A stretch of 64,000 nucleotides of DNA from Salipiger mucosus DSM 16094 (GCF_000442255.1 NZ_KE557274.1:286585-350584); one strand, 5' to 3'; positions 46,667-55,777 are shown, counted from the stretch's first letter. Made by a program: numbers and translations. The notes: generated from the sequence alone by a model not told the origin.

Positions 46667-47256
46667 CTCTCTTCGAAGGCGCAAACATGACGTTGCGATA
46701 TGACGCAGCGGGCGCGCCCGCATTCTCGGACCTGTCGCTGAGCATCCGCAAGGGCGATTGCTGGTTTCTCTCCGGCCCGAGTGGCGCGGGCAAGACAAGC
46801 CTTCTGCGCGTGATCGCCGGCCTTGAGACGCCGGATGCCACGCGGTTGGTGCGCCGCTTCGAGCGGCCCGGTTTCGCCTTTGCAGAGCCGCGGCTGTTGC
46901 CAGACCTGACCGTGGCGCAGAACCTGTCCCTTGTCCGTTCGGACGGTCGGGACATGATGCCCGCCCTGTCGCAACTTGGACTTCAGGATATGGCCGACAG
47001 ACCGGCCGCGACCCTGTCGAAAGGACAGGCACAGCGCGTTGCGCTCCTGCGCGCCCTGAGCACTGAGCCCGATATCCTGCTGCTGGACGAGGCCCTCGGC
47101 GGGCTCGATGCGGGCCGGTGGGAAGCGGCCCGCGATATGATCTGCAGGGAGCGCAAAAGGACCGGACTGGCCATCATCGAGGTCACGCATGATCCGGCGC
47201 GGCGGCTGTTCCAAGGTCAATCCCTGTCGCTCGACAAAGCCAGGGAAACGCGATGA
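46663..47256 (+). CDS. ABC transporter ATPase, short
   Basis: A 197-residue ATPase. Walker A is GPSGAGKT (38-45), the signature LSKGQ (118-122, a variant of LSGGQ), and Walker B ILLLDE (138-143), with HDP as the switch His. It lacks C-terminal extensions, being short even for the family. It overlaps both neighbours by four bases, so the importer is made from one coupled transcript. Confidence 0.9.
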   Translation: MTLFEGANMTLRYDAAGAPAFSDLSLSIRKGDCWFLSGPSGAGKTSLLRVIAGLETPDATRLVRRFERPGFAFAEPRLLPDLTVAQNLSLVRSDGRDMMPALSQLGLQDMADRPAATLSKGQAQRVALLRALSTEPDILLLDEALGGLDAGRWEAARDMICRERKRTGLAIIEVTHDPARRLFQGQSLSLDKARETR

Positions 47257-48290
47257 ACGAAGAGACAATCTGTATCCTCGGCGGTTACGGCGATGTCGGC
47301 CTGCGCGTTGCGCGTCTGCTGCATGCGCGCAGCGATGCCCGTATCCTCCTTGCCGGGCGCGATGGCACGAAGGCTGCACGGGTCGCGCGGACCATAGGCG
47401 AGCGCTGCGAAGGCATGGCCCTCGACGTCAAGGCGACGGAAGCGGCCACACGGTTGAAGGGCATGACACTTTGCGTCAGCCTGACCGAGGCCACGCCGCC
47501 CGGCCTCGCCGCGGCCCTGGTTGCTGAAGGCACGGGTTTCATTGACAGTTCGGCGTCGCCCGATTACGTGACCGCGCTGCGCAGCGCGATCGAGGCCGTG
47601 GCAAGCCCGCAGGCCAGCGCCATTCTCGAAGCCGGTCTTGCGCCGGGCCTGACCAACGTCATGGCCGCAGGTCTGTGCCGCGATCATCCTGAAACGGCCC
47701 GCATCGACGTGCTGATCGAGATGGGCATGGGCGTACATCACGGATTCGCCGCAACCGAATGGACCCTGCAATCGCTGGGGCGGACCTATCCGGTCAAGGT
47801 GGATGCCAAATTGCAGCACATCCGCACGGGCGCGCTGCGCCGGACCTTCGAGACCGATACGGGTACCGTCTCGGCCATCGGGTTCGCCTTCTGCGACCAG
47901 CAAGGCATCGCGCGCGATAACGCCCTGGACAGCGCGCGCACATATCTCGCGGTCGATCCAGGCTGGATGACGCGCGTTCTGGGCTGGCTGAGCCGTCCTG
48001 CACTCGCGAGTATCATCCAGCACCACGCCGCGACCCTCGCACGGTCGATCCTAAGAATGCCTACGATGGGCGGAACCGGTACGCACCTGGTCGTTGAAGC
48101 ATATGACGTGCAAGGCAACTTGTTAGGCAGAAAATCTCTGACAGGCGGTCCGCAAGCGGACCTGACCGCCGAGGTTCTTGCCACTGCCGCGTTGGGACTG
48201 ATCGAAGCGACCGAGGATCGCATCCCCGGTCTACTCCGGTTGACAGACATGCCAAGTGTTCAGGAGATTCTAATCCAACAGGCCGGTTGA
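47253..48290 (+). CDS. Saccharopine-dehydrogenase-like NAD(P)-binding enzyme
   Basis: A 345-residue oxidoreductase. The Rossmann motif is CILGGYGDVGLRVARLL (GGYGDVG at 10-16), followed by ILLAGRDGTKAARVA. Later segments, GFIDSSASPDYV and AGLAPGLTNVMAAGL, are typical of the saccharopine dehydrogenase/homospermidine group, which also includes opine-metallophore dehydrogenases. It overlaps the ATPase gene by four bases and ends the operon. Whether it builds, opens or reduces the imported ligand cannot be told. Confidence 0.82.
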   Translation: MNEETICILGGYGDVGLRVARLLHARSDARILLAGRDGTKAARVARTIGERCEGMALDVKATEAATRLKGMTLCVSLTEATPPGLAAALVAEGTGFIDSSASPDYVTALRSAIEAVASPQASAILEAGLAPGLTNVMAAGLCRDHPETARIDVLIEMGMGVHHGFAATEWTLQSLGRTYPVKVDAKLQHIRTGALRRTFETDTGTVSAIGFAFCDQQGIARDNALDSARTYLAVDPGWMTRVLGWLSRPALASIIQHHAATLARSILRMPTMGGTGTHLVVEAYDVQGNLLGRKSLTGGPQADLTAEVLATAALGLIEATEDRIPGLLRLTDMPSVQEILIQQAG

Positions 48291-48523
48291 CCCACCGCAG
48301 CTCCGGAGAAGGACACGAAAGCTATTTGTCGAAGGGCAAAATCTACCGTTTGGGTCCCACACCGAAAGCCGCCGTTCCTCGAAGGTCGGCTTGGTCCGCG
48401 CTCCGGCCAATCAGGCGAGGCGCAGCGGATGACCGGAGCGAGCCCAAATTTACTGTCGCGGGAGGTGGCTACCTCGCAGACGCAGCAATGAACGTCATGT
48501 CGTGAGCGGCCCTTTGCCGCCGT
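48291..48523. other. Intergenic region after the TonB/ABC operon
   Basis: No gene seen. It carries degenerate island motifs (GCCGCCGTTCCTCG near 48368 and CGCCGTTCAACTG near 48518). No clear terminator stem with a T-run was found. Confidence 0.35.
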
Positions 48524-48709
48524 TCAACTGTCGAACCAATACAACGCTGTGAACTCCCAATTGCGGTCGTTCACCCATCGCTCAGCGTTCCTCATGGCCG
48601 GATCGGCGGGTCGCAGGATGAGGCCAGCCTTGGGTTGCCAGACGGCCCTCTCCCGAAGCGAGGCGATACCGACCCGATCCGTGGAACGTCTCAGGTCCGT
48701 AGAGGTCAA
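48524..48709 (-). CDS. Possible small protein coupled to the NmrA-like gene
   Basis: A 61-residue frame starting with TTG at 48709, overlapping the NmrA-like stop by four bases (TTGA). Most third codon positions are G or C, as in neighbouring genes. The C-terminal half (AGLILRPADPAMRNAERWVNDRN and YWFDS) looks like a real domain fragment, but no family is recognised. It could be a small coupled protein or the 3' remnant of a longer gene. Confidence 0.35.
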   Translation of the reverse strand: MTSTDLRRSTDRVGIASLRERAVWQPKAGLILRPADPAMRNAERWVNDRNWEFTALYWFDS

Positions 48710-49539
48710 GATCGCCAGCGGTCTGAGGGCCGTTCGGCAAACTCCCTAAACGACTCCGGCGTTTTCCCCGTCAGTCGCGCGACGCAATCGGTGCTGCGAT
48801 CCTCGACTCCGGTGCGGATCGCTTCGTCCAGGCCAGCGAGAATGCGGGCGTATTCGGGTGGCAGGCCCTGCGCCTCGAAGCGTTCGGCCAACTCACTGCC
48901 GGAGAGAGCAACATGGCGGATCGTCTGGCCGGTCACCTCGGAGAGAATGCCGGTGGTGTCCTCGTAGCTGAGCGCCTCGGGGCCGGTCAGGATCATGTCG
49001 TCGTTCAGGGGCTCGCGGGACGTCAGGCAGGCGACCGCTGACGCTGCGATGTCGTCGGCATCGATGAAGCCAACGCGGGCGCTGCCTGTTGCGCTGTAGA
49101 TCGCATCTTCGTCACGGATGGTGCGGGCGTGGGGGCCATCCGAGAAATTCTGCATGAACCACGAGGGGCGCAGAACTGCCCATTCGGGTGCGTTGCCGGC
49201 CAGCCAGGCATGAACCTCGCCCATCATCGGCCCATCGCGCTCGAGCAGGGAAGAGCTGAGCAGGACGAAGCGGCGCACTTGACGCTCCATGGCACCTTCC
49301 AGAAGAGGACGCATGACATCGAGGTGATCGGTGCGGTCCGTGGGCGCGACCACATAGACCGCCGAGCAGCCGTCGAAGGCCGCGAGGGAGGCCGGGTCTG
49401 CCCAGTCGAAGAAACGGTCCTGGGGGTTGATGGGCCTGCGGGTGCCGATGGTGACCTCGGCACCAGTGGCGTCGAGACGCTTCACCACCCGACGGCCGGT
49501 CGTTCCCTTGCCGCCAATGACCAAAATGCGATCATTCAT
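48706..49539 (-). CDS. NmrA/NAD(P)-binding atypical short-chain reductase
   Basis: A 277-residue protein. The glycine motif is ILVIGGKGTTGRRVVKRL at the N-terminus; the mid-region has VRRFVLLSSSLLERDG and PEWAVLRPSWFMQNF, the NmrA/HSCARG pattern where the catalytic Tyr is absent. Such proteins are NAD(P)H-dependent reductases or redox sensors. The start overlaps the 3' end of the SnoaL-like gene by eight bases, so the two form an operon. Confidence 0.88.
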   Translation of the reverse strand: MNDRILVIGGKGTTGRRVVKRLDATGAEVTIGTRRPINPQDRFFDWADPASLAAFDGCSAVYVVAPTDRTDHLDVMRPLLEGAMERQVRRFVLLSSSLLERDGPMMGEVHAWLAGNAPEWAVLRPSWFMQNFSDGPHARTIRDEDAIYSATGSARVGFIDADDIAASAVACLTSREPLNDDMILTGPEALSYEDTTGILSEVTGQTIRHVALSGSELAERFEAQGLPPEYARILAGLDEAIRTGVEDRSTDCVARLTGKTPESFREFAERPSDRWRS

Positions 49540-49978
49540 CGGCCGTTTCCCCTTCATAGGCTTTTGCAGCCGCGTTCGCCCCGCCAAGCGCGGAGAGCGC
49601 GACGAGCGGGTTCCAATAGTCGCGGTAGCGGGCGATGCGCCCCTCGCGGAGAGTCACGACGGAAATGTAGTCCTGATCGTAGGGCAGGCCCTTGGCAACG
49701 CCCCGGCCCCGACAGGAAAACTCGAAGACCACGGTCTCGCCGGAGGGGTGAACCTCGTGGAGCATGAACTCCGCCAGCTCCAGCATCGGGCCGAGCCGTG
49801 CCAGGTGATCGGCGAGGGCCGGGAGACCCTCGAGGCGCTTGGGGAGGCCATCGGGGGCATAGGGAAACTCGAAGACCACGTCTTCGGCGAAGATGTCCAC
49901 CATTTCCGGTCCCGTTTCCAAGCGGGAGCCGAGGGCGCCGCGCAAGAGACCCGAGAAACTGTCGAACTTGTCGTCCAT
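49532..49978 (-). CDS. SnoaL/NTF2-like fold protein
   Basis: A 148-residue cone-shaped alpha+beta barrel of the SnoaL type: FAEDVVFEFPYAPDGLPKRLEG, PALADHLARL, VVFEFSCRGRGVAKGLPYDQDYISVVTLREGRIARYRDYWNP. Family members bind small hydrophobic ligands or act as isomerases or cyclases. It leads the operon with the NmrA-like reductase and diverges from a TetR gene. Confidence 0.85.
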   Translation of the reverse strand: MDDKFDSFSGLLRGALGSRLETGPEMVDIFAEDVVFEFPYAPDGLPKRLEGLPALADHLARLGPMLELAEFMLHEVHPSGETVVFEFSCRGRGVAKGLPYDQDYISVVTLREGRIARYRDYWNPLVALSALGGANAAAKAYEGETADE

Positions 49979-50034
49979 GAGAAAGGCTCCTATGGATGGA
50001 ACGGTAGCGTATCAACCAACTAGGAGATTCTTGA

Positions 50035-50670
50035 ATGGAACGCAAGCGTTCCGACGAAAAATCACGGCGCAAGCCTTCCGGCGCAGCGGTCCCACGCGCG
50101 GAATTGACGGCAGCGCTCTATCGCGCCTTTTTCGAGGAATGGGCCGAGCGCGGCTTTTCCGCGCTCAGTCTCGAACGGGTCGCGGCCCGCGCCGGCGCCG
50201 GCAAGGCGGCGATCTATCGCCGTTTTTCCTCACGTCTGGCATTCGCGGACGCTGCGCTCTCCGCTCTCGGGTTGGGGATTGCCTTGCCGAAGCCGGAGCG
50301 TGCGACGCTTGAGGAGGACGTGTTCGATCTCTTGCTGCGGATACGTGCGGTGCTGCGTCATCCGCTTGCCCGCAGAATCCTGCCGGACCTCCACGCCGAA
50401 GCTGCCCGGTCGCCGGAGATGCGTGCGATCAACGACCGCTTGGCCGAGGCGAGACGCGAGCAGGCGCAAAACCTGTTGGACCGTGCCGTGCGCCGGGGTG
50501 ACCTGCCCGAGATGATCGACCGGGATCTCGCGCTCGATCTACTCGTTGCTCCGCTCTATTGGAGGATGGTTGTCCGGGGGCAAACCCCGACCCGGGCCGA
50601 GTTGATGGTTCAGAGCAAGGCCATCACGGCCGGCCTGAAGGCCTCGATCGGAGACGTCGGCCGGACGTGA
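50035..50670 (+). CDS. TetR-family repressor
   Basis: A 211-residue TetR protein. The HTH is FFEEWAERGFSALSLERVAARAGAGKAAIYRRF (about 32-64), followed by a ligand-binding domain. It diverges from the SnoaL/NmrA operon with 56 bases between and probably represses it. A basic leader (MERKRSDEKSRRKPS) precedes the HTH. Confidence 0.92.
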   Translation: MERKRSDEKSRRKPSGAAVPRAELTAALYRAFFEEWAERGFSALSLERVAARAGAGKAAIYRRFSSRLAFADAALSALGLGIALPKPERATLEEDVFDLLLRIRAVLRHPLARRILPDLHAEAARSPEMRAINDRLAEARREQAQNLLDRAVRRGDLPEMIDRDLALDLLVAPLYWRMVVRGQTPTRAELMVQSKAITAGLKASIGDVGRT

Positions 50671-50827
50671 CTGCTCGCCTTCGGCTTTTGAAGGCCCTAT
50701 GCATGGCTCCTGCGGACCGCTTGAAAGTGGGGGCGAAGTCGACCGCAGCGGCGCCGCGACAACAGGGTTGCCGCAAGCGCCTGCAAACAAATCACTCGGT
50801 GGTCCGACCGCCCGGGAACGCACCCCC

Positions 50828-51835
50828 CTACTTTTTTGTCTGCAAAGGAAGTATCGATCCTCCGATCGACTTCAGCCTGCTCTGGTAGGTTTCCGGGGCG
50901 ATGAGCTGAAACGGAAAGTAGAGGCCGGCGCCGATCGCTTCGTCTTGCAGACCCGCCAGCCTGTCCATGACAATGGCAACCCCGAGGCCGGTCAGCGGCA
51001 TCTGGCCCCCCGGATGTACGACCGCCTGGCGCACCTCAAGCGCCTGGCCTGCGTGGTCGGTCCCGGATATCTCCACGATGATTTCGGTGGAAAGTGGGTC
51101 TCCCCGCCGGCGGGAGGAGCTTTCGCCGACGGCGAGGCGGAATTCTACATCGCGCGCTCGGGTCTCGTTCGCAAGGACCAGCACGTCATAGGGGGAGAAA
51201 ACCTCGGCCGGCATCCGCGTGCCGTCGAGCGCGACGACGCCGGTCTGCGCATCGTCGCTCGTCCGCCAGAGATAGTCGCCGTTTTTTACCTTAAGCGCCG
51301 CGGGCATGGTCTTTGTCAGGCGCTCCATGTCCGCGTCGGTGGCGGCTCCGCCCACGTCCTGCTCGTCGATGACCGCGCTGATCAGCACGCTATCGATGGT
51401 CGAAAACTCCCGCGCGGCCAGCATTGCCGGCACGGTCGTCGCTCCGACAAGCCATTCGGCGCCGAGAACGACCGCAGAGGCCGTTGGCGCATGCATGTAG
51501 GCCGCGACCTCGGGGCCGATTTCGTGGACGCCGGAAGATATGCTCAGATACGGAATGCCACGCGACTGTGCGAACCGCAGACACGCGATGGCGTCGTCCT
51601 TGAAGAAGAGGGCGAGGGCCGCGACCGGCCGATTGCCCAGGCCGAGATCCGGTGCCGAGAGGTCGACGGCGACGCCCTCCGCGTTGCCGATTTCCGCGGC
51701 GACAGCCTCGGCACGCCCGAGGTCGCGACCGCCGATCAGAAGCGGCACCTCGGGGTGCGCGTCACGCAGGTATCGCGCGGCCTGGCGGCCGACGATGCCG
51801 GAGCCGCCGACGAAGAGAATGGGGTCATGTGTCAT
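50828..51835 (-). CDS. Saccharopine-dehydrogenase-like protein
   Basis: A 335-residue protein. The Rossmann motif is ILFVGGSGIVGRQAARYL, then PLLIGGRDLGRAEAVA. Segments LGAEWLVGATTVPAMLAAR and PGGQMPLTGLGVAIVMDRL follow. It is a second, clearly different member of the family of 47253. It is the last gene of a minus-strand run with the hydrolase and the reductase upstream. Confidence 0.75.
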   Translation of the reverse strand: MTHDPILFVGGSGIVGRQAARYLRDAHPEVPLLIGGRDLGRAEAVAAEIGNAEGVAVDLSAPDLGLGNRPVAALALFFKDDAIACLRFAQSRGIPYLSISSGVHEIGPEVAAYMHAPTASAVVLGAEWLVGATTVPAMLAAREFSTIDSVLISAVIDEQDVGGAATDADMERLTKTMPAALKVKNGDYLWRTSDDAQTGVVALDGTRMPAEVFSPYDVLVLANETRARDVEFRLAVGESSSRRRGDPLSTEIIVEISGTDHAGQALEVRQAVVHPGGQMPLTGLGVAIVMDRLAGLQDEAIGAGLYFPFQLIAPETYQSRLKSIGGSILPLQTKK

Positions 51836-51924
51836 TGCACGTCCTTTCGATGATGGCGCGTCGAATCGTTGAAGCCGCGGCGCTGCCTGAGACGGGACGG
51901 CCGTGGCCCCGCGAGGTGGAAAGC

Positions 51925-53031
51925 TCAGAGGTCCGAGAGGAAGTCCGTGAGGGCCGCGTTCACCCGCTCGGCGGCCTCGTGCTGCACCCAGTGGCCGACG
52001 TGCTCGAGCCGCACCTGGCGCACGAGGTTGGGCTGCGCTTCGCGCAACTCCGCAAGGCTCGGCGTTTCCGGATGAAACAGCCGGCACAGCCCGTCGGCCG
52101 CGCCCCAGATGTAGAGGGCCGGCTGGCGGATGACGGCGTCCTTGTAGGCCGGCATCAGATCGAAGGTCCGGGGCAAGGCGCGGTAATAGTTGAGCCCGCC
52201 GCGGAAGCCAGTGCGCCGAAAGGTTTCGATGGTGTGGTGCACGTAGGTGGGTTCGGCCCAGTCCGGCACGGCTGTCGGTGCAGGCCGCAGCATGTGGAGC
52301 TCTGGATCGGCCGGATCCCAGCGCTGCGCAGGCTCCGGGCTGGCCGAAAGCCAGTAGAGAATGCTCGGGATCGACTGCGCCGCCTTGGCGAAGCGGGCCT
52401 CTGCGTCCGACTTCATCAGGTTGAAGGCGTAGTAGGTGTCGCCCAGGCCCTGATCGCGCAAAGCCTGCCACTGGTCGATCTCCCCGCGCGGGGCGAAGGG
52501 AATGCTGAGACTGGCGATCGCCCGGAACCGGTCGGGTCGCATCAGGGCTGCGCGCTGTGCGTGGTCGGCCCCCCAATCGTGTCCGACGATCACCGCAGTG
52601 TCGATCGACAGAGCGTCCAACACGCCGACAAGGTCGCCAACGATATGGAGCGAGGTGTAGAGGTCCGGGTCGGACGGCGCGTGGCTTCGGCCATACCCCC
52701 GCATGTCGAACGCGACGGCCCGGTAGCCCGCCTCGGCCACGGCCCGCATCTGGCTGCGCCAAATTTCGGCGGTGTCCGGGAAGCCGTGGCAAAACAGCAC
52801 GGCCGGGCCTTCACCCTGCTCGATCACGTGGAAGCGGCCATCGATGGCGTCGACCATACGGCTGCGGACCGGCAGATCGGTTCCGCCGTCCGACGCGGCT
52901 CCGAAGGTCGGGGAAAGACCGAGCCCGAACCCGATCATGCCGGAGGTTTGGAGCATGCGACGTCTTGACCAATGACGGCCGGCGCAGCAGGGCGCGGATG
53001 CGGCATCGCCGCGAAGCGTATCGGATGACAT
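51925..53031 (-). CDS. Exported epoxide-hydrolase-type alpha/beta hydrolase
   Basis: A 368-residue hydrolase. An N-terminal twin-arginine-type signal (WSRRRMLQTSG, 21-31) suggests Tat export. The oxyanion motif is HGFP (82-85) and the nucleophile Asp152 lies in GHDWGA, as in epoxide hydrolases and haloalkane dehalogenases; lid tyrosines and the late HVGHW supply the base His. It opens epoxides to diols in the family; the substrate is unknown. Part of a three-gene minus-strand run. Confidence 0.9.
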   Translation of the reverse strand: MSSDTLRGDAASAPCCAGRHWSRRRMLQTSGMIGFGLGLSPTFGAASDGGTDLPVRSRMVDAIDGRFHVIEQGEGPAVLFCHGFPDTAEIWRSQMRAVAEAGYRAVAFDMRGYGRSHAPSDPDLYTSLHIVGDLVGVLDALSIDTAVIVGHDWGADHAQRAALMRPDRFRAIASLSIPFAPRGEIDQWQALRDQGLGDTYYAFNLMKSDAEARFAKAAQSIPSILYWLSASPEPAQRWDPADPELHMLRPAPTAVPDWAEPTYVHHTIETFRRTGFRGGLNYYRALPRTFDLMPAYKDAVIRQPALYIWGAADGLCRLFHPETPSLAELREAQPNLVRQVRLEHVGHWVQHEAAERVNAALTDFLSDL

Positions 53032-53095
53032 GGCAGTCTCCTGTCGAAAGTGTGGAGGTTGGCGCGGGCGGCGCCTGTGCGGCCCGCGCGTCTGG

Positions 53096-54100
53096 TCAGG
53101 CGTCCGGCAGCCGCACGAGCATCTTGCCGGAATTGCCGCCCGAGAAGAGGTCCAGGAAGGCACCCGGGGCGCTCTCGAGCCCCTCGCGGACCGTCTCCTG
53201 CCAAGTGATCCTGCCGTCGGCGATCCAGTCGGTCATGTCGCGCTTCAGGTCCGGCATCATGCCGAATTCGTCCATGACGATCAGGCCCTGCATGAGGATC
53301 CGCTTTTCCACGAGACCGAAGATATTGCTCGGCCCCTCGGGCGCCTTGTTGTACTGCGAGATCATCCCGCAGATGGGGAAGCGCGCGAAATCCTTCGCGT
53401 TGGCGATGGCCGCCTCCAGGTGGTCGCCGCCGACATTGTCGAAGTAGATGTCGATCCCCTCCGGTGCGGCCTCGGCCAGCGCCGCCGTCATGTCGGGCGC
53501 GGTCCTGTAGTTGATCACGGCGTCGACACCGGTGACCTCGCGCAGCCAGCGGATCTTGTCCTCCGATCCGGCCGATCCGATCACGCGGCATCCCTTCAGC
53601 TTTGCGATCTGCGCGACGAGCGATCCGACCGTTCCGGCGGCGGCCGAGACGAAGACGGTCTCGCCTTCCTTGGGCTTTCCGATCCGCAGAAGGCCGGCAT
53701 AGGCGGCAAGACCGGGCACGCCGAGCGGACCGAGGTAAGCCTGCGGCGGGACCGAGGGCTCGACCGGGCTGGCGCTGTCGGCGTCGATGACGGCACGGTC
53801 TCGCCAGCCGGCGAAATGGCTCACCGTGTCGCCTGGCTTGAAGCGGTCGTCCGCGCTTTCCTCGACCACGCCGATGGCGGCGCCGTCCATGGGCCGATTC
53901 AGCTCGAACGGCGGAATGTAGGACGGCCGGTCGTTCATCCGGCCGCGCATGTAGGGATCGACTGACAGCCATGTGTTGCGAACCGCGATCTGCCCCGCTT
54001 CCATTGAGCCAAGCGGGACGAACTCAAGGCTGAAATTGCCCGCTTCGGGCATGCCGTCCGGACGGCTGACGAGGTGATACTGGCGCGACGTGGCACTCAT
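53096..54100 (-). CDS. NADP-dependent medium-chain oxidoreductase (curcumin-reductase/LTB4-dehydrogenase type)
   Basis: A 334-residue zinc-free medium-chain reductase. The N-terminus has NTWLSVDPYMRGRMNDRPSY, the family hallmark, and the NADPH motif is VSAAAGTVGSLVAQIAKLKGCRV, with IDIYFDNVGGDHLEAAI later. It reduces the C=C bond of enones. It heads the minus-strand run and diverges from a TetR gene. Confidence 0.93.
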   Translation of the reverse strand: MSATSRQYHLVSRPDGMPEAGNFSLEFVPLGSMEAGQIAVRNTWLSVDPYMRGRMNDRPSYIPPFELNRPMDGAAIGVVEESADDRFKPGDTVSHFAGWRDRAVIDADSASPVEPSVPPQAYLGPLGVPGLAAYAGLLRIGKPKEGETVFVSAAAGTVGSLVAQIAKLKGCRVIGSAGSEDKIRWLREVTGVDAVINYRTAPDMTAALAEAAPEGIDIYFDNVGGDHLEAAIANAKDFARFPICGMISQYNKAPEGPSNIFGLVEKRILMQGLIVMDEFGMMPDLKRDMTDWIADGRITWQETVREGLESAPGAFLDLFSGGNSGKMLVRLPDA

Positions 54101-54160
54101 GGGTTGCTCCTTTCAGGGGTGGCTCCCCGTGGGTTCATGTATTACACTTGGTAACGTACG

Positions 54161-54177
54161 AATAGTAAGTTACTATT
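54161..54177. promoter_or_regulatory. Perfect palindrome, probable TetR operator
   Basis: AATAGTAAGTTACTATT is a perfect 17-base palindrome (8-1-8) in the divergent gap between the reductase (54100) and the TetR gene (54224). Partial copies flank it (GTAAC, AGTAATA). Size and place fit a TetR operator. Confidence 0.75.
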
Positions 54178-54223
54178 AGTAATATGTGAGCCGGAACTGC
54201 CCTGTCAACCGCGGGAGGAAAAC

Positions 54224-54802
54224 TTGTCGAAGAAGATGCCCAAGGCCGAACGGCGCGCCCAACTGCTCGAGACGGCGCGGATCATGGTTCGCGAGAACGG
54301 GACCGATGCGTTGTCGCTTGGCGCGCTTGCCGACCGCGCCGGGGTCAGCAAGCCGATCACCTACAATCACTTCGAGACCCGCTCAGGCCTGATGATCGAG
54401 CTGTACCGGCAGATCAACGAAAGGCAGGTCCGCGCCACCGAGGCCGCGCTGGCAGAAGCGCCGCCGGAGCTTGGCGGGATCGCGCATCTTCTGGCTCAGG
54501 CCTACATGGATTGTCACGAAGCCGTCGGGCCGGAATTCCATGCCATCGGCGGCGCCCTGAAAGGGGATGCCCAGATGGAGGCCTATCAACGCGAGATGGT
54601 GGACGGGCATGTCGCCCTTTATGCGGATGCGCTCGGGCCGCTGGCTGGGTTGTCCGAAGCAGAGATCGGGCGCCGCTGCATCGCCATCATCGGCGCGGCG
54701 GATGCGCTCTCGGACGCGATGATCCGGGAGCGGATTTCCAAGGCGGATGCAGTGTCGGATCTTGCCTCGCTGATCACGGCCTGGCTTCGGCCCTCCGGGT
54801 GA
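54224..54802 (+). CDS. TetR-family repressor
   Basis: A 192-residue TetR protein starting with TTG at 54224 (GGGAGGA seven bases upstream); an ATG at 54236 is an alternative. HTH: GTDALSLGALADRAGVSKPITYNHFETRSGL. It diverges from the reductase and a perfect palindrome lies between. Its 3' end overlaps the convergent AraC gene by 29 bases. Confidence 0.92.
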   Translation: MSKKMPKAERRAQLLETARIMVRENGTDALSLGALADRAGVSKPITYNHFETRSGLMIELYRQINERQVRATEAALAEAPPELGGIAHLLAQAYMDCHEAVGPEFHAIGGALKGDAQMEAYQREMVDGHVALYADALGPLAGLSEAEIGRRCIAIIGAADALSDAMIRERISKADAVSDLASLITAWLRPSG

Positions 54803-55682
54803 CAGCTCCCGGGGATTGCCCGCGTATCCGCTTGTAGGCCGCCCCGAAAGCGCTCTGCGTTGAGTACCCCATGCGGTCGGAAACTTCGGTCACGCTCAGG
54901 CCTCGGGCCAGCAGGTCTTCGGCCACCTGCATTCGCCAATGCGCGGCGTAGTCTATGGGTGTGCGGCCGAGCGCGCGCTGAAAGGCCTGCGCGAAGGCAC
55001 TGCGCGACATTCCGGCGATGCCCGCAAGCTCGCGCAGCGTCCAGTGGCGCTCCGGGGCGCCGTGAATGGCGCCAAGCGCGGCCCCGAGCTTTGGGTCGGT
55101 CAGGGTGCTGATCCATCCGCCCCGGACCGTTTCTGCCGATGCGTGGGCCCTCAGCATCTGGACGAGCAGCATCTCGGCGAGGTGGTGCCGCATCAGCGAC
55201 GCACCCATGCGCGCCGCCTGGAACTCGACTTCCATGAGTTCGAGCGTCCGCATGATCGCCGCGGCCGCGGCCGTCTCGCGCCGTAGCAGCATCAGGCGGG
55301 GCAGCGCGTCGTGGATCACCCGTTCATGCAGGGCGCTGACAGCGAAGGCACCGGCCAGCAGCGCGACCTCATCACCGCCGTAACGCCCGGTATCCGATGC
55401 GGACCAGTCGATAACCTCAGCTCCGTTCTCGGGCGGCAGTGACCGGTCGCTCGCCAGCACGTAGCTTGGCGTATGGCAAAGCAGGAAGGCATCGCCCGCC
55501 CGAAGCTCGACCTCGGGGTGCTCGGGGTGGAGCATCCAGCAGCCGCCCCGTGTCACCGCCGCGAACTTCAGCACGTGCCGGTCCGGAAACCTGAGCGACC
55601 ATGCGCCGCCCGCCTCGAGCCGCGTGGAGCGCGCGGAATGCAGGTCGAGAAGCTGGAAGACCGACGTCAGGGTGTCACGCAT
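54774..55682 (-). CDS. AraC-family regulator with cupin-type N-terminus
   Basis: A 302-residue protein starting MRDTLTSVFQLLDLHSARSTRL. Residues 1-170 are the AraC cupin-6 type sensing domain (GDAFLLCHTPSYVLA). The C-terminal HTHs are HWTLRELAGIAGMSRSAFAQAF and LSVTEVSDRMGYSTQSAFGAAYKR. It diverges from the SDR gene at 55778 and probably controls it. Confidence 0.9.
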   Translation of the reverse strand: MRDTLTSVFQLLDLHSARSTRLEAGGAWSLRFPDRHVLKFAAVTRGGCWMLHPEHPEVELRAGDAFLLCHTPSYVLASDRSLPPENGAEVIDWSASDTGRYGGDEVALLAGAFAVSALHERVIHDALPRLMLLRRETAAAAAIMRTLELMEVEFQAARMGASLMRHHLAEMLLVQMLRAHASAETVRGGWISTLTDPKLGAALGAIHGAPERHWTLRELAGIAGMSRSAFAQAFQRALGRTPIDYAAHWRMQVAEDLLARGLSVTEVSDRMGYSTQSAFGAAYKRIRGQSPGAVTRRAEARP

Positions 55683-55777
55683 GTTCTGGACGATCTCGAC
55701 AGGAATATGGTATATTGAATATCGATCCTCCAAGGAGGGCGCAATATCTGCATCTTCGCAACATGAGGAGATGCAAG

